Shown here one piece after another: positions 56,400-64,000 of a stretch of 64,000 nucleotides of DNA. This DNA comes from Rhizophagus irregularis. Its lineage: Eukaryota > Glomeromycota > Glomeromycetes > Glomerales > Glomeraceae. The notes under the pieces are model-generated. The model made no database searches. It was not told the origin of the DNA and was given only the letters and a program-made list of their open reading frames with translations. The stretch's first letter is position 1. The number at the start of each line of letters is the position of its first letter. The stretch spans positions 932,501 to 996,500 of the forward strand of contig NC_089456.1 of the NCBI RefSeq assembly GCF_026210795.1, written 5' to 3'. Position numbers and translations under genes: made by a program.

Positions 56400-58065
56400 T
56401 TATGTATTTTTAGTATTGGCGTCTGAATTGATGTCAACAATAGTATTAGAATCTTCATTACTAACTTTTGTAGAAGTAGTGGAAGTAGAATAAGGTCGTA
56501 ATTTTCCATTATTTTCGAAATAATAATTTTCAAGATTGATACTAGTTGATGTATCAATCTTAATCTTAAGTTCAAATTTAGATTCATCCGATGTATAAAC
56601 TCGAGGTAATATATTAATTGAAGGTGTTGGAGCGCTTGTTTCTATTCCAACATATGATGAACTTGTTGTTGAAGTCTCTTTTGAAGATGTATGATGATAA
56701 CGATCTCTCCATCCTTCATTTATTATGAATTGAATCATATTTCCTATTCCACCCATATTTACCGTAGCGTCTTAAATAGAAAAAAAATTCAATTTTAGTA
56801 TTTTCAAATAATGAAATATATATATTTAATATATTTTAAAAATTACCTGTTATAAGATAAACCCATAATGGATCATAATCAATAATTTGACCGAGAACAT
56901 AAATCATTGGAGGTGTCCATTGTATTATAAATATTAAAACGTAACCAATAATTTTTCTAACAACTATTGGTTCTATCTTTTTAGTATTCTTTTTGGTAGT
57001 ATTGTTCTCATTATTATTATTATTATTATTACTATTACTTCTACTCAACATACTACGAGTTCTACTTATAAAACTATTTTTTTTATTATTGTTATTATTA
57101 TTATTATTGTTATTGCTATTATCATCATTATTATTATTTTTACCCTCATTACCCTCATTACCCTCATTATCCTCATTACTTTCATTACTAATATTTTCAT
57201 TAATACTAATTTCATTAATACTATTTTCATTACTATTTTCATTACTACTAATATTAACATTCCTTTCATTCCTTTCCTTACTATGTTCATTCATGAATCG
57301 AATTGAATTGATTTCTATGAGAATAGAAGAATATGAAAATATTGTTATAATTAATACTGTAAAATTTAATGTTAAAGTAAGGATAGGTAAAATACGTATT
57401 GAATTATTATTTGTAAAACACCAATATTTTCCTGAATCATATGATGGTATACTAATTAATGAATATGTTGAACTTGTTATTAATACGAATAATACTCCTT
57501 TATAATCATATCTTCCTAAATCAATATACATTTTACGACATATTCTTAAATATGTTAAAAATGCCAATAATCCTACTAATGTCATATTAATAGCTATCGC
57601 AAATGATGTTACTCCTCCTATTACTTTACAAACTGAACTTGACCATGGAACTCCATATATATTTGGATATAACTAAAAAAATATATAAAGAAAATTAGAA
57701 AATTATATATGAATTACAAGGGATGATTTTTTTTGTGGCGCAGTAAAATACTCACCATATTGGGAAAATTTATCGAAAAGATTATAAAATCTAAAAATAA
57801 AAAAAAAATAATAAATGTTAGAAAATGTAAAGAAAAAAAAATTAAAAAATTAAAATTTTTATCAATTACCTGATAATGCGATATAGAATGGAACTCTAAG
57901 TGCCATGGGAAGACTTTTCTTTGTGATGTACCATCTACTTAATGTTCTACTTAACATATAAGAAGCACATACTCCATTTATTATTATCATTACCAACCCG
58001 AAAATTATAACTATCTTAAAATTGGTACTTGGTTTTGACGTTTGATTTGTTGTTGATGTATCCAT
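56400..58065 (-). CDS. Seven-transmembrane receptor, cAMP-receptor/Git3-like GPCR
   Basis: Minus-strand exons 58065-57870, 57790-57756, 57672-56847 and 56770-56400 encode 475 aa. Seven hydrophobic helices are visible. They include IVIIFGLVMIIINGVCASYM, VPFYIALSGDFIIFSI, FAIAINMTLVGLLAFLTYL, a fifth at ILPILTLTLNFTVLIITIFS, a sixth at IIGYVLIFIIQWTPPMIYV, and the last around DPLWVYLITGDATVNMGG. Conserved Cys in SSSVCKVIGG and SGKYWCFTN may form the usual extracellular disulphide. The third cytosolic loop is long, with poly-Asn and NEGNEG repeats. The C-tail is Ser/Thr-rich, suited to phosphorylation. The ligand is unknown; the fold suggests nutrient or cyclic-nucleotide-type sensing through G proteins. 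Exon 2 is only 35 nt. Confidence 0.87.
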
Positions 58066-59834
58066 TCTTTACTTTTTTTTAATTAATTTTGAGTGAGAGA
58101 GTTCGAAAAGCGGGGGAGAAAAAAAAACGAAAAAAAAAAAGAATAACGAAAAAAAAAAAAAAAGTATTTATAAAAAAAAAAAGGGTAAATTCTTGAGTAT
58201 TTATTCTTAAATTAAAAATATGTGTAATGCAGGTCAAAAATATCTTTTTTTTTTATTTATACTCTTTACTTGAAAACAGTCGTTCCCAAATCCATTATTA
58301 TATTGCTATTTTAAAAAAACCAACTACACTTATTGATAATTAATTGCCTTAAATGTATCATAAAATAAGGTTGGGTTGGCAAATCATCAATTATAGTCTA
58401 ATGTAACTAATAATGTACTTACTTTACCTTACTATACATTATGCAATTCAAGTCAAATTCCTCAAATAATAATAACTCCGCGGAAATATATGTCACGAAA
58501 ATTATTAAAATAAGTTAAAAAAGAAATATTCTTTTTGGTTTATTTATTTTTTTTTTTTTTTTAGGTAATTTTAGCCTAAACCTGTCATTTTTTTTTTATA
58601 TAATTGTTCTTTTAAAATCATTCATTGGTTTATGAATGTTTTATTATTGGTTTTCTTTTTTTTTAAAAAAAAAAATAAAAAAAATAAAAAAATAAAAATG
58701 AAAAATAATAATAATAAAGATAACGGTTGCCTTATTATTGTACGGATTGTTTCATGCTTACACAAAAGGTCACCTTTTACCAGTTCTGTACAGTTCTGTA
58801 TATGTAAATAACTATACAAACTTGGTAATTTTAAAATACTATTTATCTATTTATTAATATATGCAAATAATCGTCGTTTATTTTACTATCCCAAATAAAT
58901 TGTACTGTACTACTTATTAAATATTGCACAAAAAACCCAAATCTGTTTTGATTGTTACCGATGTTAAAAAAACAGCTAAGCCCTGCTTCGGAATTTTAAG
59001 CCCAAATAAAAAAAAGTTTTGAAGTGTTATAAAGGTTATAATAACAATTAACATTTTTTTTTTAATCATTTTTTTTTAAAAAAACCAGATATTAAGAATA
59101 TCAATTGTATGGTTAAATTTCATATGATACATGTGATATATGTGAAATCTGAACTATACTTACTATACTTTTCATTTCTCTTCTCCATTCCTTCATTCTT
59201 TCACTCCTTCATAACTCATACCATCAACTTGATACTCTGCTGAAATAATTGTGATTTTTTGAATAATTGAACGTCAAATAGTTTGGTAAAAGGTTACTAC
59301 CGTCTACCGTCTACCGATGTCATTAAAAAATTCCCAATACCAAGGGGGAGAAGATATGCATGTTATTTATCACCTATGTATGTTATCACATGGGCGTTAT
59401 ACTATACATAACTGGTCGATAAGAAATATAAAAATAGGGGTTTGAAATCATTAATAGAAAAAGGAAGTAAAAAAATCACTTAATAAGTAAATTAGTGAAA
59501 CTTTATTCTCACTTTTTTGGTGAATTTCAATAAAGAAATTAAAGATATTCATAAAAAAAAAAAAAAAGAATATAAAATAATTATTCTTTTGAAATTCCTA
59601 AATTAGTAAATCAAAAAAAAAATTTTCATATAGGATTAGGTGAAACAAGAACTACCTAAAGAATCAGGTATCATATTTTAGAACAAATACCTAAACAATT
59701 GAATTATTCCTTTATTTTACATAATATGACGTACGAGACACAAAGATATCATACCCCATATGCATGATCAATTGTATTCATAAATATGATCTATATTATT
59801 GAAATTTTTTTTTTTTTTTTACAAAAAGAGACAA
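58066..59834. other. Intergenic region upstream of the GPCR gene
   Basis: Starts with A-rich runs next to the GPCR start, the probable promoter, then AT-rich DNA. No ORF or repeat can be supported. Confidence 0.5.
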
Positions 59835-60640
59835 ATCAATCAAATACGGTAATTATTAAAGAATCGAACATTCAATAATTGATCGTACAATGTAAACTAT
59901 TTTTATTACAATGATAAATGGAATTTCTTGCATTAACTTTTACAGCATATCAATCGGTTTCTTCAATTTTTGGTTTACAATACATGCGTCAGTTGCGTCA
60001 CGGTACTCTTTTTTTTTTTTAGCTTATTCCATTTCTATGAATTTTTTTTGCATATATGATACAGCTCTCGCAACATGTTAATTAATTCTTACTATTTTAG
60101 TGTTTATATATTTATTTCCAATTATGTCTATAACTCTGTCAAAATTATGGCAGCAATTATGGATAATTAATCAAATACGGTAATTGTAACATTCAATAAT
60201 TGGAAATATTGGATGGAAATACTTAATTGCTAAGAATGGCATTATCGTAAAATTGTACAATGTAAACTATTTTTATTACAATGATAAATGGATGATGATA
60301 TTCTGTTCTTAGATTCTTTGCATATGTGGTATAACTTTCAATTGGTTTTTGCAACTTTTTGATTTACAATACATGCAAGAAAAATATAATCTGCCACGCA
60401 CACAATGTAACCTTTTTACAAACGTGCACTTTTTTCATTTCCATGAATTTTTTTTTTGCATATATGATACAACTCTCGCAACATGTCAATTAATTCTTAC
60501 CATTTTAGTGTTTAAGTATTTATTTCCAATTATGTCTATATAAGTGCTGTCAAAATTCTTGAATTATGGAAAGAATAGCATTATCGTAAAATTTTGTTGA
60601 TCGTACAATGTAAACTATTTTTATTACAATAACAAGAATG
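59835..60640. repeat. Direct duplication of about 360-400 bp plus a partial third copy
   Basis: The order AATACGGTAATT, ACAATGTAAACTATTTTTAT, TTTACAATACATGC, TGCATATATGATACA, CTCTCGCAACATGT and TTTCCAATTATGTCTATA occurs at 59845-60135 and again at 60175-60542. The segment GATCGTACAATGTAAAC starts a third copy at 60599. That copy merges into the 3' end of the following minus-strand gene, so the blocks are probably duplicated 3' flanks. Confidence 0.85.
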
Positions 60641-61853
60641 CGTTGTTGTTGGGGATCAATAGTAAGTATGATATTTCCCATACAAGCATATCGACGAGCT
60701 TCACTTCTTCGTTTCACTGGCAGATTTTCAGGTCTGTGCCACCGCCTATCCTCTTGTTGTGTACATCCAAGATATACTGTGGCACAACCTGTAAAAATAT
60801 TCTTTCTTGTATTAAGATGTATATATATATCCCAAACCTCCAAATAATAACCAGACCCATCTTCAATCAGTAATATGAAAATATTTATTAATTGGCGGAA
60901 ATTTTTCTTGATGTTTTCAAGATCATATACATAGGGCTGAAATTCTGGAAAAATGCATTCAACAAGTCGTGAATCAAGCTCTATTTCAAATGCTAATATT
61001 ACTGGTTCATTCAAGTCTTCTGCATCTTGAAACCGCTTGAAAATTATTTCTTGTACCTCTTCCAAATCATATAAAAGTCACCATTAAATTCATTGACATT
61101 ATTGTCATCATCTATCTAGTAGCTCAAGATTCGTAAGTTGGGAAAAGGGAGCAAAATTGGGGGTATAAATAACAATGGCCTTGTTTTATTACTTCACACC
61201 CACACCACCACCCGCATGTAGGATATACTGTTAAAATTAAGATAAAGCCCAATGTGGTGAACTTTATTGATTAATAAAATACTAAATGCTAAACGAGTTC
61301 GACTGGAATCAGTATTTATTTGAGGAATCGGTTCATTTAAGTCATCTCCCTATAAAAATGAAATGGGCTAAATTTATTTTAAATTTGTGTTCATGTGTAA
61401 TAAATGTCTAAAAAAGCACCATTTTATCCGATTTATGTCTTATTACAAATAAACAAAAATTAAACAAAATGGTGCTTTTTTAGACATTTATTACACATGA
61501 GCACAAATATAAAACAAATTTAGCACATTTCGTTTTTATAGGGTCTTCAAGTTCTTTTTTTTCTGGAGATCGGATATATTTCTTTTCGCGTATTCTTACG
61601 TTTTTCATAACATTTATTGCAAGTTGAATACTCTTTCTGTGGATTGGTACCACAAGGACGGTAAAAATCTGCCCTTTTCTTTATGCATGAACAGCGAGTA
61701 CAATTTTTTTCATTAAAATTCGGACCAGAAAATTCTATTGAATGGACGTTTTATATTGTATGATTTTTTAATTTATTCAACCTTAATTTTCAATTTTAAT
61801 TATCATATTAGATCACGAACAAAATTAATACCTATCAAAATTTCTTTATTCAT
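60550..61853 (-). pseudogene. Multicopy zinc-binding gene broken by a MITE and a 2-bp insertion
   Basis: The ATG at 61853 opens MNKEILI, a short intron follows (61831-61735), then NFNEKNCTRCSCIKKRADFY and EYSTCNKCYEKRKNTRKEIY, a Cys-pair zinc module. The frame enters a MITE at 61543. With that removed, ELEDDLNEPIPQINTDSSRT continues. After an intron, IDDDNNVNEFNGDF meets an extra TA (near 61070), then EEVQEIIFKRFQDAEDLNEP runs to GCATVYLGCTQQEDRRWHRP and a stop at 60550. It resembles a repeated Rhizophagus family, probably transposon-derived. Function unknown. Confidence 0.7.
61348..61543. mobile_element. Foldback MITE inserted in an exon (196 bp)
   Basis: Arms of about 78 bp begin CCCTATAAAAATGAAATGGG and meet AAGCACCATTTT at the centre. 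The right arm is the near-perfect inverse, ending TATAGGG. The 3-bp direct repeat TCT flanks it (61345-61347, 61544-61546). Removing it plus one TCT restores the open zinc-finger frame. Confidence 0.9.
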
Positions 61854-62179
61854 TTTAGTTTTCTTTGCGCAGTGTTTTTTAAAGTAAAAATAAGTGATAT
61901 TAATCAAATATTTAAAATAAATGTGTGTTATACACAAAAGCGTGAATCCCTCCCATTAATGACCTATTTTAGAACGCGAATCGCGAGATTTTATGCATAA
62001 TTAATTAATAATTTAGTAGTACTGAAACGTGTTTTACTGTAATTTATTTTATTTCTTTGACTTAAACGAAAGTGTTAACTTTTATTTACATATTTTATAT
62101 GCGTTTAACAAAATAATTTGTCAATATTTTATAGAATATATATTTACCGACGTCGGATCAGATGCGTCACGTGACTGCC
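61854..62179. other. Intergenic, upstream of the broken zinc-finger gene
   Basis: AT-rich, no ORF, no clear repeat. Presumably the former promoter. Confidence 0.4.
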
Positions 62180-62189
62180 ACTTGTTTTT

Positions 62190-62580
62190 TGCAGGGTTGG
62201 GTCCAAAACCAAAACCTTTTTTTCATTGGACAGGTTTTGGACAGATCACATGACAAAAAATTTAATTTTGGCCAGAATTATGACTAATTTTGGCTAATAT
62301 TTAAATTTTAGTTCAAATTATTAAATTACTTCAAAAATCATTTTTAATATTATTTGATTTTACATTGATTTTTTATCATTTAATTTATTGAATATTTACT
62401 TTAATATTCCAACATTATATTTATATTTTATTTTTAGTTTCAATTGATGAATATTAGAACTTTTAAACAGTTTTAAACTGTCCAAAACTATGTCCAAAAT
62501 TATGTCCAAAATTATGTCCAAAACTGGTTCTGGACAGTCCAAAATTGTCCAATTAAAAAAACCAATTGGACAAGTAGAAA
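62190..62580. mobile_element. Possible MITE with GTCCAAAA subterminal repeats
   Basis: GGGTCCAAAACC, TTTTCATTGGACAGGTTTTG and GGACAGATC at the left face TTTTAAACTGTCCAAAACTA, repeated ATGTCCAAAATT and CAATTGGACAAG at the right, in inverted orientation. Exact ends and target duplication are not resolvable by eye. Confidence 0.5.
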
Positions 62581-63038
62581 GGACATGCCTAGGTCGGCCT
62601 CCGTTATGAAGTGGCATAAGTTAAAATATTAAGGTGTAAATGTAGTAAGGTTATAAGCAAATTATAAAGAAAAAAAAAAGATAATCTTGAAATGATCTAC
62701 AAATAAGCTCTTAGTCTTACTAAATATGGGTTTTGGACATACTGCGCTAGGGTGGCACCTGATTTCATTAGGAATATTAGGAATAGAAATCGGTGCCCAC
62801 GCGTTAATTATTAATATGATGAGTTCACGTAGTCGCGTACTAATTTATAACTTTCGTTCTTCACGTTGTTTTCACCTTTAAAATAACTATGAAGTCTAAT
62901 AAACAAAAAAACTTTTATCTTATTTCTTTTTAAATACTATAATTTCGTAGTTGACGCTCTTGTTAAAACTAGATTGATTGTTCAGCAGTGTAAAAACTTT
63001 AAGTGATTAATAACAGAATCCCAATTACTAAAATTAAG
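62581..63038. other. Intergenic with one small inverted repeat
   Basis: GGTGGCACCTGATTTCATTA at 62753 faces GAAATCGGTGCCCAC at 62787-62801, a short imperfect inverted repeat. Otherwise featureless. Confidence 0.45.
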
Positions 63039-63090
63039 TGCTTATAAGGAGGCGTTCTTATATAGAGTGATTATATGGAGGTTTGACTGT
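63039..63090. mobile_element. Right end of a Tc1/mariner-like element
   Basis: GTGATTATATGGAGGTTTGACTG followed by TA resembles the right end at 39343-39388 (GTGACTATAGAGGGAGTTGACTG-TA). No matching left end was seen nearby, so it may be a truncated or solo end. Confidence 0.55.
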
Positions 63091-63101
63091 ATTCATATTT
63101 T

Positions 63102-63383
63102 TTGGATTTTCTAACTAGTTCTAACGAACTTTCAGTTCAGAATACCTCAAATGAACAAGCCAGATCAAGAATTATGACAATTGCAAGAAGGGAGAATTTA
63201 CAAATTCAATTAACAAACGTGAACGAACTCATTGGAGAAGCCAATTGTGAAGCTCATCGTCTTGAACTCGTTAGTCGTTACCAAAAAGTTATTTTAGGAA
63301 AATTTGCAACTGTAGGATCTTTTGTAAAAGCTGCTGATGCAATATCTCATGGTTATGGTAATGGAGGTTTAATACCTTATTGA
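63102..63383 (+). CDS. Short exon-like ORF, C-terminal fragment, unknown
   Basis: An open frame without a good ATG reads SNELSVQNTSNEQARSRIMT, ARRENLQIQLTNVNELIGEA and CEAHRLELVSRYQKVILGKF, ending HGYGNGGLIPY. An acceptor (CTAACTAG or TTTCAG) may start it as a last exon; no upstream exon was found, since a Tc1-like end lies just before. Composition is clearly protein-like (amphipathic helix). The function is unknown, and it may be a truncated copy of a larger gene. Confidence 0.45.
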   Translation: MDFLTSSNELSVQNTSNEQARSRIMTIARRENLQIQLTNVNELIGEANCEAHRLELVSRYQKVILGKFATVGSFVKAADAISHGYGNGGLIPY

Positions 63384-64000
63384 TGAAGTTGTGATCAAGA
63401 GTGTTTTGCTGTAATGAAAAATATAATTTGATGTATTTTTTCTTTCTTATATTGTGTAGTTAGGGGAGTTGATAGTAGCGTATAATTGAATGTGTAGTAT
63501 TTGTGTCTTAGCTTGGAAGGAATGTTAAATTTTTTATGAAATTGTTATCAAGTGTTTAGTGTAAGCCATTTGATGTATTTGTAGTTAAAAGAGATGGGAA
63601 AGTGTACGAGTTGATGGGTAACATATAATAGAGTGTGTTCGATTTATTCCTTGGTTATATGGTGTGGAAGAAACGAGATCAGGAGTGTTTGATGTGCAAC
63701 ATGGATTATTATTGATGTATTTTTCTTTTTTATCTTGTATAGTTAGAGAAGATGTGGAAAAATATGAGTTGATGGATAATGTATAATTGGATGTGTTCTA
63801 TTATTTTCTTTGTCTTGTGGTGTAGAAGGAACGTTAAATTCCTTATTGATGAAGTTGAGTTTGATGCGCAACGAGATTTATTATTTGATGTATTTGTGGT
63901 TAAAGATGGGGAAGGTTATAGTTGACGGATAGCGTTGTAATTAGTATTAGTGTCTTGGCTTGGAAGGAACGTTAAATTCTTATGAAGTTGAGATCAAGGG
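63376..64000. repeat. Degenerate tandem array, period about 145-160 bp, running off the window
   Basis: Units share GAAGGAACGTTAAATTCCTT, ATTGATGAAGTTGAGATCAA, GTGTTTGATGTGCAAC, TTTGATGTATTT, GTTAGAGAAGATGGGAAAG and GTTGATGGATAATGTATAAT. Copies begin near 63376, 63520, 63660, 63825 and 63960. The plus strand is G/T-rich and C-poor, unlike neighbouring DNA. It starts exactly at the end of the preceding ORF. Confidence 0.8.

Noticed and set aside
56993-57505. Plus-strand Leu-rich frame of 170 codons
   Set aside because: Antisense to the GPCR poly-Asn loop; ATT repeats give poly-Leu/Ile on the other strand.
60638-60873. Two plus-strand ORFs of about 70 codons
   Set aside because: Opposite to the minus-strand frame with GCATVYLGCTQQEDRRWHRP, which has better coding character.

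Overview
The window reads as nuclear DNA of an arbuscular mycorrhizal fungus, most likely Rhizophagus (Glomeromycotina). This is an inference. It rests on very AT-rich DNA, short introns of about 55-90 nt (some GC-AG), fungal housekeeping genes, poly-Asn/Ser low-complexity protein segments, and repeat-ORF families that I recall from Rhizophagus genomes. No rRNA, tRNA or CRISPR locus was recognised. Gene models were built by hand from splice sites and frame continuity. Exon sums divide by three for all intact multi-exon genes.

Positions 1-23000 are gene-dense and largely intact. They hold primase large subunit PRI2 (3' part), a mitochondrial two-RRM protein, an aldo/keto reductase (minus), a BEM46/ABHD13-like hydrolase, SSU72 phosphatase, an LSB5-like VHS-GAT adaptor, a double START-domain tail-anchored protein, an MMADHC (cblD) homologue, a DUF4097-like type II membrane protein (minus) and a BCS1-like AAA ATPase (minus). 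These are replication, RNA-processing, trafficking, lipid-transfer and cofactor genes. They are independent eukaryotic transcription units, not operons.

Positions 23000-50000 are a transposon graveyard. It contains a hAT-like non-autonomous element (27994-29621) with an internal tandem array of exon-plus-intron-like monomers; a family of foldback MITEs with AGGACCCC-type ends and 8-bp target duplications; a Tc1/mariner-like element with internal tandem repeats; and remnants of MULE-like and CMC/Tnp2-like transposases. A 5.1-kb element (39516-44598) with TTA target duplications and a decayed DDE transposase of a family I cannot name is inserted inside the zinc-binding N-terminus of the CMC transposon. 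A decayed AIG1-type GTPase (minus) closes the region.

Positions 50000-56400 show almost no coding signal. A cAMP-receptor-like GPCR (56400-58065, minus) is intact. From 59800 to the end there are segmental duplications, a multicopy zinc-finger gene broken by a MITE and a 2-bp insertion, a Tc1-like end, one small exon-like ORF, and a degenerate tandem array running off the window.
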